This document shows, one piece after another, positions 48,752-59,340 of a stretch of DNA of 64,000 bases (position 1 is its first letter; each line of letters opens with the position of its first letter). This DNA comes from Lepturacanthus savala. Lineage: Eukaryota; Chordata; Actinopteri; Scombriformes; Trichiuridae. The translations under genes were made by a program, and so were the position numbers. Below the pieces are notes generated by a model. The model was not told where the DNA came from and made no database searches. It saw nothing but the letters and a program-made list of their open reading frames with translations. Where the stretch lies: positions 12,162,001-12,226,000 of the forward strand of contig CM060465.1 of assembly GCA_030544235.1 (NCBI GenBank). Reading direction: 5' to 3'.

Positions 48752-49179
48752 AACACCTTCCGTCCAATAGGAGCCATGCTTTATCCCATTGCTGGGTGTG
48801 AAATGAGGCCAGGCAACCAGGGAGGTGCATGCTGGTGGTTGGTGTCCATGTCTGGACTCTCTTTGTTGGAATCAAAATGGCAGTTTCTGTGCATGTGTGC
48901 TTTGTCTGTTTGAGGCCTACATGTAGGTTTCTTGTCCAACAATTATGTCCATGTGGAGCCAACTTGCCTTTTAGGGACTGAATTGTTTGCTAATCCCCCT
49001 GTAAGTAATCCTTCCTTTGATCTCAACATGCTTGTTAGAGGAAACAACTTTTGAACTTCACTCATTGAATCATCTGGCTGTAGTCGAATGTGTTGCAGTG
49101 TGGACAGTCCAGTGTGTGTTCATCTACAGTTGTTTAGCCTTTCGCATGACTCTTTCTTGTGGAGTTTAGAGCAAAGCAA
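48752..49179. other. Intergenic spacer
   Basis: No separate feature is recognised. Its distal part may include decayed 5' sequence of the Tc1 copy that follows. Confidence 0.45.
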
Positions 49180-49500
49180 CTTGACTTCTTAATTGGTTTG
49201 AACACATTATTGCTCCAATACTGAATACAATTGTGATGGAGTGGTTCAGCAAGCATGAGACATTTTCACACATGGATTGGCCACCACAGAGTCAAGATCT
49301 TCATCCCATCAAGAAACTTTGGTGTGTGTTGTAGAAGACTTTGTGCAGTGGTCTGTCTCTACCATCATCAGTAAAATATCTTGTTGAAAAATGAATGCAA
49401 CAATGGATAGAAATAAATCTTGTGAAATTGCAGAAGCTTATTGAAACATTTATTATTATAATTAAAGCTAAAGGCAGCCCGATGAATTGTGTGTGACCTA
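49180..49500 (+). pseudogene. Tc1-like transposase, C-terminal fragment
   Basis: The plus-strand frame reads KHETFSHMDWPPQSQDLHPI followed by KKLW. This is the DWPPQSPDLNPIENLW block that carries the last acidic residue of the DDE catalytic triad in Tc1 transposases. Here that glutamate is replaced by lysine. The frame continues recognisably (EINLVKLQKLIET) through in-frame stops, with an AAAGCTAAAGG-type ending. The 5' two thirds are missing or unrecognisable, and terminal inverted repeats are not seen. It is non-functional. Confidence 0.8.
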
Positions 49501-50482
49501 AAAATATTTTTTGTTATAATATATATATATATAGTTAGAGAAACATGCCACGAATTAAACCAGTCTAATTGTCCAACAGAACCAAACAGAAGAACCATGT
49601 GTTGCCAGGACCAGTGATAAAGTGAGACACTGATCTTTAAAGCCTTCTGGTTGGACTGGCCAGGTGTGCCCAGTAGGACCGACAGGGAAAACCATACATA
49701 CCCAGCATGTCAGGGCAAGATGCCAACCTGAGGCAATGGGAAAGCCAGAGGGTTGTCGCAATATGGACACTGACTCTATAGTGTGCCCCTCCCAGCTCAC
49801 AATTCCTTCTAGTGATGCATTGAGAATTAGGTGTTCTGGGTGAACAAGACAGGAGAATCTAACAAAGAGAATTGTCTGACCTTTACTCATTGCTTCAATG
49901 TAGCATTTTCTTGCTGTATCCACCATTTCTCTCCCCCCAGAGTGTGTCCCGTACTTGCAGATCCCCTTTCTTATTGTAATGAATGATGTTTTTTAATGTC
50001 AATGTCTGAAGGTTCTCCAGCTGTGCACAAATGGTGGAAGTTTGTGCTTGTTATGCTGTCTTCTGTGTGTGTGTATGCCAAGTCCTGAATTTTAATTGCT
50101 CCCTTGTAAGCTCCAGGGTTTCACATTGATCTAAAGTAAGCTTCTTTCTAAGCCTCTAAAACATCTCAACACTGTTCTCCTTTAGAAGATGTGGTGCAAG
50201 ACCCCTTAACAGATTCATAAACAGATGTAAGTGTGTCTGGTAGGTTTGATTCAGTGTCTCACGACTGGTGAGGACAGCTGCAATAGGTCCGAGGACCCTT
50301 AGCTCCCTTAGATCATTGTGGGTGATCTCTATAATGTAGCACTGCAGATATGTCTTGTTGGAAAGTTTCAGTTTAAAACATTTAGGTCACCCCTTAACAA
50401 TTGATTCATGCCCAGGAAAGTGTTTTAGGGGCAAAATAATTAATTATACATTTTCATGACTGAAAAAAGTCTCACCATGAGT
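49501..50482. other. Intergenic sequence
   Basis: A minus-strand frame at 49555-49926 (123 codons) is intact but has no recognisable domain. A short (AT)n lies at 49519-49533. Confidence 0.5.
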
Positions 50483-50494
50483 GTGATTTAAACA

Positions 50495-50861
50495 GTCAGT
50501 CAGTCATTTTCTATACCTGCTTATTCCTCATTAGGGTCACAGGGGTCTGCTGGAGCCTATCCCAGCGCATTACAGCGAGAGGCAGGGATACACCCCAGAT
50601 GGTCGCCAGCCAATCATGGGGCACACACACCATTCACTCACACACTCACACCTATGGGCAATTTAGAGTCTCCAATTAACCTCAGCATGTTTTTGGACTG
50701 TGGGAGGAAGCCGGAGTACCTGGTGAAAACCCACGCAGACATGGGGAGAACATGCAAACTCCACACAGAACGGTCCCAGACCCAGGACCAAGGAGGTCTT
50801 GAACCTGCGACCTTCTTGCTGTGAGGCAACAGCGCTAACCCCTGTGCCACCGTGTCGCCCC
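50495..50861 (-). mobile_element. tRNA-headed SINE, copy 2
   Basis: This is a 367-bp copy on the minus strand bounded by exact 12-bp duplications GTGATTTAAACA at 50483-50494 and 50862-50873. The tail side is on the left (GTCAGTCAGTCATTTTC) and the tRNA-like head is on the right (GCGCTAACCCCTGTGCCACC). It is almost the same in sequence as copies 1 and 3, which implies relatively recent activity of the family. Confidence 0.94.
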
Positions 50862-50873
50862 GTGATTTAAACA

Positions 50874-51173
50874 ATATGCCCTAAATACAGCAGTAACTAC
50901 TATTGTGGTCAAAATTGAGTTATGGCTGAAATTGAAACTAAAACGTATCTGTTTTATCTTGTAACAAATTGTCTGATTTCATTTTTTCCCTATTTTGAGA
51001 AAAATAAAATACAAATTGTAATAACTAATAAATCCCCCCAAAAAACAAGGCAAACCACATTAGATGCTGTTTCAGAAGTCTGCCCTAAGATTATCCTGTC
51101 AATGGCCTTAATATTTCAAAATAGTGTAGTTACTGTGTTGTTGCTACTTTAAGCAATTATGTTTCACTAAAAT
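50874..51173. other. Spacer between two SINE copies
   Basis: This is about 300 bp of AT-rich unique sequence with no feature. Confidence 0.6.
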
Positions 51174-51182
51174 ACTGAATAA

Positions 51183-51529
51183 CTGTCAGTCAGTCATTTT
51201 CTATACCTGCTTATTCCTCATTAGGGTCACAGGGGTCTGCTGGAGCCTATCGCAGCACGTTACAGCGAGAGGCAGGGATACACCCCAGATGGTCGCCAGC
51301 CAATCGTGGGGCACACACACCATTCACTCACACGCTCACACCTACGGGCAATTTAGAGTTGCCAATTAACCTCAGCATGTTTTTGGACTGTGGGAGGAAG
51401 CTGGAGTACACGGTGAAAACATGCAAACTCCACACAGAAAGGTCCCAGACCCAGGACCAAGGAGGTCTTGAACCTGCGACCTTCTTGCTGTGAGGCAACA
51501 GCGCTAACCCCTGCTCCACCGCGTCACCC
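51183..51529 (-). mobile_element. tRNA-headed SINE, copy 3
   Basis: This is a 347-bp copy in the same orientation as copy 2, bounded by ACTGAATAA at 51174-51182 and 51530-51538. Compared with copy 2 it lacks about 21 bp between GGTGAAAAC and ATGCAAACTCC, a deletion flanked by a short AAC-type homology. Its independent target duplication shows it is a separate insertion and not a tandem duplication of copy 2. Confidence 0.93.
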
Positions 51530-51538
51530 ACTGAATAA

Positions 51539-52449
51539 TTGTTTTGCATAAATTGTCAGCATTGAGACTCTGAGCCTGTAATGTTTTTATTCAAAATATT
51601 TTTTTTAAAATGCCATGCTATTGTATAAGTTTATCTGAAAAGTTGATCTCAAATTTCTCTTTGTCAATTAGTACTGAATTAAGAGGATAAAAAGAACAGT
51701 GCTCAATAATTCATAGTGTGAAAATGGAGACCAAAACAACAACAGTGATGAAGATAGTGAGGATGACACTATCAACATTGACAAGTTGACATTGCAACAA
51801 ATAGTGTTTGATTCCTTTTATTGTGTTAAATTCACGTAATTAAGTCAACTTTTTTAAATGCAAAGAATAAAATTAAATCCAGATAGAATGTAGTAAGAAT
51901 GTGGAGAAAATCAAAACAAATGAAGATTGTTATCATGAAAAACAAGAGGCACTGATATTGTTGTTACTGCAGTTTCCCTTTGCAGCAGCTATAAATCTGT
52001 CATATATAGTAAACCAAAGGCAGAGAGCAGAATCTGTATTTTTGGGGTCATACAAAAACACACTAAATCAGCCTCTGGAGGGCAAGCTCCAATAGATCTG
52101 TGTATCTAGTAGAGCCTATTGATACCCGGTCCAAGAATTCCTTTTCTCTTCGTCATCGGTCATTCTTTACAGTCCATTTAGAAACTTTAGACACAAGAAT
52201 GGAGCTTATAAAGGTTGTAAAAACAGAATAAAAGTGAATTAAAAGCGAGAAAATGCTAATTAAAAGCTAAATTGTCAATAGACTCCAATAGGTTCTGAGA
52301 TACTGAGAAGACACAAATGGGCTTAGGGCACTCTGGAGACTTTGGATTGTTAGACTCAGGTGCTCTTCTGATGCTGGTGAAATCAGAATCCAAAAAAAAA
52401 AGAAATAGCAGAGACATTTGAGAGATAGAAAAAAATAGTATAAAAAGAC
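51539..52449. other. Intergenic sequence, no feature seen
   Basis: The sequence is AT-rich with no element ends or credible coding. Confidence 0.55.
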
Positions 52450-52516
52450 ATATTGGCCTTCATCAGGACATCATGCCCCGATGAAGGCCAATATATGAAG
52501 GCCAATATGGCCATAA
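52450..52516. repeat. 15-bp hairpin with an extra direct copy
   Basis: ATATTGGCCTTCATC at 52450-52464 pairs exactly with GATGAAGGCCAATAT at 52480-52494 across a 15-nt loop. A second ATGAAGGCCAATAT follows directly at 52495-52508, giving an inverted plus direct arrangement. Confidence 0.92.
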
Positions 52517-53095
52517 AGTGTAGGCCCATGTGCTTTTAAACATTCCTGCCATGTTCCATTAAGGACGTTTTATACTTCTTTTTTTTTTTTCTTTTTTTTC
52601 TTATTTTTAATCTTAGTGCCTCTGCTATTCCTTACTTTTTTAGGTCCTGAGATACCATTGAGCCAATGCAATCAATCTCTGTGCAGCTCTTCACACTGAC
52701 TCATCGCTTACATGCAACCGCAGCCCGCTCAGATGTGATTGGTCAATACTTCTCAGTCTACAAACACAAACTGGAACCATTTCTGGTGGCACATTAATTG
52801 TCAGTCATCGACAGACGCACGCGCCTACGAGCTTACACCAAGTATAGGCTGTTACCGTTATATTGTGTTTTTACTGTTTTATGTGACTTCCATTTTTACA
52901 TTTCAGCAGCAGGTCATCTCCCTACAGTGTCACCCAGCGTCTGACTAATGCATGCTGTCTAGCCTGCCTATGGTGCTGCGGACCTGTGCTCTGATTGGAT
53001 AAGCACTTCTATGTCATTAACTCTTTGGTGACCTGGGTCACATGTGTCGCTTACACTCGGGTTTATAGTCTTGTTTTTTTATTATACATCTCCCC
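52517..53095. other. Intergenic sequence
   Basis: T-rich runs lie at 52580-52600. 52640-52830 is CpG-containing and complex (GACGCACGCGCCTACG), but no gene is supported. Confidence 0.45.
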
Positions 53096-53530
53096 ATAAG
53101 GCAGCCCTCAGAGATGATGACACCCCAGACACCTATTTAAAGGGGCTTGGTGAGCCGCAGATGAAGGAGCGTGGACAGTGGCAGGTTGTCATCTGCAGGC
53201 CCTGTCTCTGTTTATGGGCTGTTAGAGCGTTTGAACCGCAGGGTTAGTCCTGCTGCGGAGGCACCGTAACACTCCACAGCAGACCACGAAATGAACAAAA
53301 ATAAATCCTAATGAACCTTTTAAGCCCTCTTGTCCGTCCATGGGCTAGGAGCACCATGTGTAAAGAGATAATGAAAGGGGACAGGGGGAGAAGTGGTCTG
53401 CCAGCAGGGACAATGAGAACGGGCACAAGGGGCTGTCATTGCTTGGTAAAACCTGGTGATCATCCTCTGAGGTGACAGATGCTGGGTGATAGTGGACTGG
53501 TGCACGTGGAACATGGCTGTGTGTGGAGGT
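53096..53530. promoter_or_regulatory. Weak candidate conserved non-coding block
   Basis: CTCAGAGATGATGACACC, TGCTGCGGAGGCACCGTAAC and a purine-rich GATAATGAAAGGGGACAGG stretch give a unique, information-rich block. Three overlapping minus frames (53244-53536) reflect openness and are not recognisable proteins. Confidence 0.3.
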
Positions 53531-54965
53531 TTTCATCTATTCCCAAACTTAGACTGAGCCATCACTTCTTGTCAATATGTCGTGGCCAAAGTCAATAGGC
53601 TTCAAAGCATTCACAAACATGACAAACTATCTTTTGAAGCCCCATTTTTCTGGGGGTCAGGCACCCCCATGTCTAATTAGCAAACGTCATCAAAATTCTC
53701 TCTCTGAGCATCAGAAAGCCTCAGTGGATAGGGGAGGACAGAAACATACAACTCAAGGGAATGAGGAAACACATTAGAGGGAGGTATGAGGAAATACATT
53801 GGATTGTCAGTACTGATATGATGATAATGATTAACAGGTAATCTCCTAATGTTTTTACTGTAAACATGCGGTATGCTGCCTAGCTTCATACCTCAATTAA
53901 GGGAAATGAGTGCAGCATGTCACAGAAGCTATTCTTTAGGGGAAACCAAGTGTTATGTAACAAATAAACTTGACACACTTCACAGTGTCTCCAAGAAAAT
54001 CCATCTACCTTACAGGTGTGTAATGTCAAGATGTAACCCTTAAGAGATCCTAGCGACATTTTTTGCAATTCTGTTTCATTTGTTCATTTGTTGATTAACT
54101 ATAGCTCAAATTTATATTGATTTAAATAAAATTAGAATTGTTGTCTCAATTCCTGAAATTAGCCTAAATTGGCTAAATTACACACAAACTGACGCATCTT
54201 TTCCTTATGTAAAATAAAAACTTAAAACCATTTAAAATGCCACTTTTGATCCCACACATATCTAAACATAATTTAATGCATCTTACTGTTACAATTTCAT
54301 TTTGGACGATTGGCTTTCAATCTTATATTTGCATATTTGTCTATTGGATGGAGCTACTTTTTCCTATTCAAAACATGCAGCAAAATTTCATACTATTTAC
54401 TGTTTTCTGCAAGGGTATCTTGCTACTGAAAAGTGGTGTCAATATTGATGTTTTATAATGGTATGTGTTAAAAAAAAGTGTGTGTATGTATATCCAACGT
54501 TATACAACTGTTCTCTTAGAAGGCCACACTGCATTATAAATTGAGTTGCGTAAACATACCGGCCTTTCAAGGGTTAAAAGCTAATAATATTTGGTATGTA
54601 CAATTCAGGCTGCAATAGTTTTAAAATATTGAAGTGAAAAAATCTATATTTTAGGCAGTTTTTAGGAGGCTGATATTTTTGTTTGGACCTCAAATGTGAA
54701 AATATGTTTTTTTCTAAAATCTGATACTGTAGAATAAATTCTATTGCATCAAAATCAATGTTGCTGTCAATCATTGAGAAATCTCTGGCCTTGATAATAA
54801 TAATAAGCAAATATTCCCTGAAATGTATTTTATGGAACTTATTTAAAAAAAAAACTGTGGAGGGAGGTAAACTTTAAAATATGGACTCATTTAAGGTGGA
54901 CAAAATATTAATGTATAATATTTTTTATAGCAATTTAAGGGAAGCTGATATATATATTTTTTCTT
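53531..54965. other. AT-rich intergenic sequence, no feature seen
   Basis: Nothing beyond simple A/T runs is evident. Confidence 0.55.
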
Positions 54966-55599
54966 ATTAGGGACATGTATTAGGATAATAATTATCATAG
55001 CAAAGATGTGCCTTGGGCTCGTAACAATAAAAGGTCTTTCTAAAATGTGTAGTTTTATCACACAACACGAAGCCACAGATGCCACAGGATATGAGTGAGC
55101 ATGCAATCAGCATGCTGACTGCAGGAATGTCCACCAGAGCTGTTGCCTGTGAATTGATGCTCATTTCACTACCATAAACTGTCTCTAAAGTCGTTTCCAA
55201 GAATTTGCCACTTCATCCAACCAGCCTCGCAACCACAGATCATGTGTCACTACACAAGCCCAGGACCTCTTTATCCAACAGCAAGACAGTCTGAAACCAG
55301 CCACCTTGCATGGCACAACCAAAGAATTTTCCGCACAAACTGTCAGAAACTGTCTCAGGGAAGCTCATCTGCATCCTCTTCATCCTCACCAGAGTCTTGA
55401 CCTGACTGCAGATTTGGTGGAACTGTCTTCACTGGGCAAAATGCTCACCTTTGATGGCATTTGGCACTTTCTTCACAGATGAATCTCGGTTTTCACTGTG
55501 CTAGGCAGATGGTGTTGTGTGGGTGAACAGTTAACACTGTGAACAGAATACCTCATGGTGGCAGATAGAGGTGGTGGTATGGGCAGGAATGCAACCCAA
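54966..55599 (+). pseudogene. Tc1-like transposase, 5' part, interrupted
   Basis: From ATG at 55079 the frame reads MPQDMSEHAISMLTAGMSTR then AVA, the helix-turn-helix start of a Tc1 transposase. Frameshifts and stops follow. Later pieces are clear in other frames: CACAAACTGTCAGAAACTG, GGGAAGCTCATCTGCATCC and FTDESRFSL, the first catalytic aspartate block. It runs to the GTATGGGCAGGAATGC motif near 55577-55592 and is then cut by the TTAA-flanked element. The 3' part resumes at 56083. It is dead. Confidence 0.85.
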
Positions 55600-55603
55600 T
55601 TAA

Positions 55604-56078
55604 CCCTCAATTGCATAGTGTTGCCATATGGAAACACTTACTTTAGCTTTATATTTCTAAAAAGGTGTGATATAAAATATAAGTTTTTACAACAGGTGTG
55701 AAAAGGGGGCTTTTATTTTGAAGGACATACAATTTATGAGGTTACATGACCAGGATATCCTTTTTGCTTATGAACATTTGATATGGTGAGTATCACTGTC
55801 TCACAACTGAAGGTTGTGTTTGTTTTAGAACATTTTCAGCAAATAAAAAATTGAACTTTCTATAAACTTTATTTATTTTTACATTTGATTCAATTTTGAT
55901 ATGCCAAAAAAAGATTTGTTGGCATATGGCAACAATATGCAAATATGGAAAATTCCTAGTGCATACAACCTGATAAAGTCCTATTGACTTACATAGCCTG
56001 AAATTATCCTGAGACTATATTTACAACTTTTATTTTGACTATTTACCATGTCTAAGTAATATTACGTGCAATAGAGGG
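55604..56078. mobile_element. piggyBac-type miniature element nested in Tc1
   Basis: Exact TTAA duplications at 55600-55603 and 56079-56082 bound a 475-bp unit whose ends are CCCTCAATTGCA and, inverted, CCCTCTATTGCA. TTAA target sites with CCCT-like tips are the mark of the piggyBac superfamily. There is no transposase. An internal subterminal motif, GTTGCCATATGG near 55621, recurs inverted as CATATGGCAAC near 55922. Confidence 0.88.
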
Positions 56079-56082
56079 TTAA

Positions 56083-56285
56083 AAAAAAACATACTACCAG
56101 AAATGTCACCCATTGTGCATGTGTGCATGATTTTCAGAATCTCTGGATTGGCCTGTATGACAGTGTGTTCCATTTCCTGCCAATACCCAGCAACTTCAGA
56201 CAGCCATTGAAGAGGAGTGGACCAACATTCCACAGGCAACAATCACCAACCTGATCGGTTGGAATCTTTCTCAAGCTCCCAACGG
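56083..56285 (+). pseudogene. Tc1-like transposase, 3' part
   Basis: Right after the nested element the Tc1 homology resumes at CATACTACCAGAAATGTCAC. This is the YSPDMSPIEH-type block with the last catalytic acid; here it reads YYQKCHPLCMC and is damaged. GCAACTTCAGACAGCCATTG and CAACATTCCACAGGCAACAA follow. The central third between the two halves is missing, more than the insertion alone explains. Confidence 0.82.
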
Positions 56286-56939
56286 ACAAGTGTGGAAAGT
56301 CCTCACCTTTCATCCTGTAATGAGGAGTTTTCCATACACATTTATGTGTTCATGAATGTGTTGAAATTGTAATAATAAACGCTTTAACTGAACCAGCATA
56401 AAGCGACAGAAGGTACTCCTCTTGTTTTTGGAAATATTGTAACAAATATCTGTATGTCTTTTATTCACTGGACCTGTGATGAGCAGCGATTGCATCTCTG
56501 TTTCTGCCTTCATATTGCATTGTATTATTGCATTATGCTGATATGGATCTATGTGCCTGAAATAAAGTTAAATTGAATTATTCTCCTACCTGTCATATTT
56601 TTTCTGGACCTTTGGCCCCAGAGGAGGCTGTGATCCATTTTCAACTCTGCACAGACACAACACCTACATAAGTAAACATAAGCTTAATTAAAACCACTAT
56701 GCAGTCTGTGTCATGTGTAATACTTATCTGAGGGGATACTGCGCTATAGATAATGTATCAAGTAAACTAATTGCTGTGCTGGTTAAAAGGGATTCGGCAA
56801 AATAACTAGCACCATCTGACACAACCCTCAACAAAGAGGAAGAATGTAATTATATTAAGTCTTAATCATCCTCTGTTGTAACCTTCATTTCTTTTCATTC
56901 TTACTTCATTGTATTAGAGAATCATTTCATCAGCCTCTT
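56286..56939. other. Intergenic sequence, no feature seen
   Basis: The right inverted repeat of the Tc1 copy could not be found. AATAAAG-type motifs near 56559 have no gene context. Confidence 0.5.
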
Positions 56940-57480
56940 CACTTTAGGAGTGAGGAGTCACAGCTATACAACTTCACCTAAGCCGCCGCCCCGCCACCAC
57001 ACGTCTCCCTCCGCCTTTATCCACCTCTGCCAGAAAACATGTGGAGAGCGGCTCAGTGAATGAGGGCACAGAAAACAGGCAGGCTGAGGAGAGAGGTAAT
57101 TTCTGCTGTCTCACCTCAGCGCTTTCCTCATTCTACTCTGATTAGCTCCAATAATGTATCTCAGACTTTTCAGCTGTTGAAAAAGGATGGTGGGGGTGGT
57201 GGAGGTGAAAGGAAGTGAGGGAGAGGGGGCAAGACGGTGAAGAAAACGTCCCCCTCCCTCACAGCCCTTCCACACTATTAATCTTCTTCTTCTCGCTGTC
57301 GTCTTGAAAAAGTGATTATGGTAACTTAATTGTATTTGAGGAGTTTCTTCTACATTGTATTTGTTTAATTACCTAATAAGTCTTGTCAAACTCTGGGAAT
57401 CTAGAGTGGAGGCATGTATTATGGTGCCCCGTCAAACATTAGGGATGACTTGTATCACGACTTCCATTCATCTTATAAGC
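56940..57480. promoter_or_regulatory. Weak candidate conserved non-coding block
   Basis: Complex sequence with CpG (AAGCCGCCGCCCCGCCACC), GATTAGCTCCAATAATGTAT and, after a purine-rich patch at 57180-57245, CCCCGTCAAACATTAGGG. No frame or repeat explains it. Confidence 0.3.
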
Positions 57481-57539
57481 CACCTGCACAGCATGTACTC
57501 TTGAAAAGAAGTGATCCTCATTTCAATGAGACTAAAGAA

Positions 57540-58140
57540 AAAAAGAAATCATTGTTGATTGTGACATCTTGAGGGGAACGAATGAGGAACTAACTGTTAC
57601 ATTAGTTAATGATTAGTTAATTAAGAAATGACTGAAGACGAATCAGGAACATGATAATCAAAGAATCCTTAATAATTTCTTCCCTAATAATCCCTATATA
57701 CTGTAGTCTTCCATTAGGAGGGCTATAAAGTACATAATGATGAGTTACCAGAGGACAGACTGTGAGAGCCTATATTAATGAATCATTAGGTAATGCTTAG
57801 TTAATGAATATCTGTGAATGATCATACTGACCACTTTCTTCATGACTCATTCCTGATTATCTAGGAACCAACCGGTGAATAACACAGAACCAATAACGAC
57901 TTATTCATTATGAATTATTTCCACAATAGTTGTTTTAACAACTCATTCATTACTATTTACTTACGCATTAGTTCATGTTTTTGTGGACCCCTCAAGTAAA
58001 GTGATACATACTACTGAGTGATGACTTAGTCCCTCATTACTTAATCATTATGTCATGATTACTTACCCTTTCCATGGCCCTTCAAGTAAAGTGATGCATC
58101 ATACTGGATGGTTACTGAGTACTGAATCATTACCTTATGC
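57540..58140. repeat. Degenerate AT-rich repeat with recurring motifs
   Basis: Variants of GTTAATGA, TTAGTTAATGA, AATCATTA and ACTCATTC recur throughout. A longer unit, TCAAGTAAAGTGATRCAT, appears at about 57992 and 58082, about 90 bp apart. Both copies are preceded by CCC and followed by a TACTGAGT-like motif. It resembles a teleost repeat made of decayed ATTA/TAAT units. Confidence 0.5.
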
Positions 58141-58380
58141 ATACCTGTCATTAGTTACCAAGTCTCCCTTTCTTCGCCTGCCTCTAAGTGAAGTACTGCA
58201 GAGGTCTTGAACCCCTGACTCCCGGAGAACAACCCACTGGTCAAAGATGCTGTCAATCAGGTGCCAATCAGGCTTGTTCTGAAGTTCAAAACAAGAGTGA
58301 ATAGCAACCACAGAATAAGATGTTTGGCACAAGACTTTAGCAGTCATTTTTATGAGTGCAGCCCACATACTCAGCTGTGC

Positions 58381-58413
58381 TGCTCATCCCACATGTTGCA
58401 TGTGGGATGAGCA
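58381..58413. repeat. Perfect 15-bp hairpin
   Basis: TGCTCATCCCACATG at 58381-58395 pairs exactly with CATGTGGGATGAGCA at 58399-58413 across a TTG loop. The DNA around it is not otherwise palindromic. Confidence 0.95.
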
Positions 58414-59059
58414 CGATGGGGCACGATTTAAAAGAGAAATAAACAGACTTCCCAGTGGTATAAAATTGTTAGAGAGAGACAGAGAAATAATCTACCAAAC
58501 ACAAATTTATGAACTTCTGTTTAATGTTTATTAAGACAAACCAAACATGCACACAGTTTAGGCAAAACCCCAAAGCTAAAATAGAGTGTGAGGTAATAAG
58601 GGCTATAAGTCATATCCCAGCCTATAGTCAGTACATTTTTTTTTTAATTACAACCTTCTGTGCGAATCTTCTATATCCCATCTGGTCGATGTCTACACCT
58701 GGTATTATGCAATATTGTGTGATGTTCCATCCAGGGTTACACATAATTGACCTCTGTTAAAATGTTTCTACTTAATATATATCTGCAATAAGGAGAAAGA
58801 CACATGTAGCAACCTCTCACACAAATTGCTTACAGACTGCAGCTCCAGCCTAGTGCATCTATTTCATAAATACACAGTACAGCATGTGTTTGGAGCAGCA
58901 TGGGTCACACCAGTGGCTCTTTAAAGCTGTACTATGCACAGCTGTGCTTTGAACTCAGCTTCAACACTCATATGCTTCTAAGATTCTTAGTAGTATAATG
59001 TTCACCATCTTAGTTTAGCTAATTCGAATTAATTAGCATGGACACAGTGCAGCTGACAC
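58414..59059. other. Intergenic sequence, no feature seen
   Basis: No gene or repeat ends are evident. Confidence 0.55.
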
Positions 59060-59340
59060 TGATCTTGATATCTTGAGCTTTGAAGGTATTTGGTGATAAA
59101 CCACAGCATTAGACAAATTGTTGACCTGATGATGGTGGTAGGTAAAAGTCAGAGGATATACCAAAGTGATTGTAAATCATCCCATGGGTGGCAATACAAT
59201 CCTTCCTATGAGTGTAATTCCTATCAAAACAATGAATGTCAACCTCATGGTGGCACTAAAGGAGTCAGGCCATGACCACCATGGCCTGACCATGACTGTG
59301 GGTACAAAATTTTATTGCAATCTGATATTGATGTATAATT
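59060..59340 (+). repeat. Diverged copy of a common teleost dispersed repeat
   Basis: Motifs in order are AAAGTCAGAGGATATACCAA, AATGTCAACCTCATGGTGGC, then ACTAAAGGAGTCAGG and AAAATTTTATTGCAATC. They match a fish repeat whose consensus has CCTCATGGTGGCGCTAGAGG and CACCAAAGT units. Internal near-repetition (GGCCATGACCACCATGGCC at 59267-59285, a near-palindrome) is also present. The class is uncertain. Confidence 0.6.

Noticed and set aside
49555..49926. 123-codon minus-strand frame starting MVDTARKCYIEAM
   Set aside because: Intact, but with no recognisable domain, no promoter or splice context, and cysteine/tryptophan-rich composition typical of random frames.
50638..50874. Minus-strand frames at 50638-50874 and 51328-51549 and plus-strand frame at 48330-48599 with the same peptide
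   Set aside because: The shared peptide (LALLPHSKKVAGSR) is simply the translated SINE head and body, not a protein family.
48373..51529. CRISPR-like array of repeated units
   Set aside because: The units are about 350 bp SINEs in mixed orientation with target duplications; this is not a prokaryotic array.
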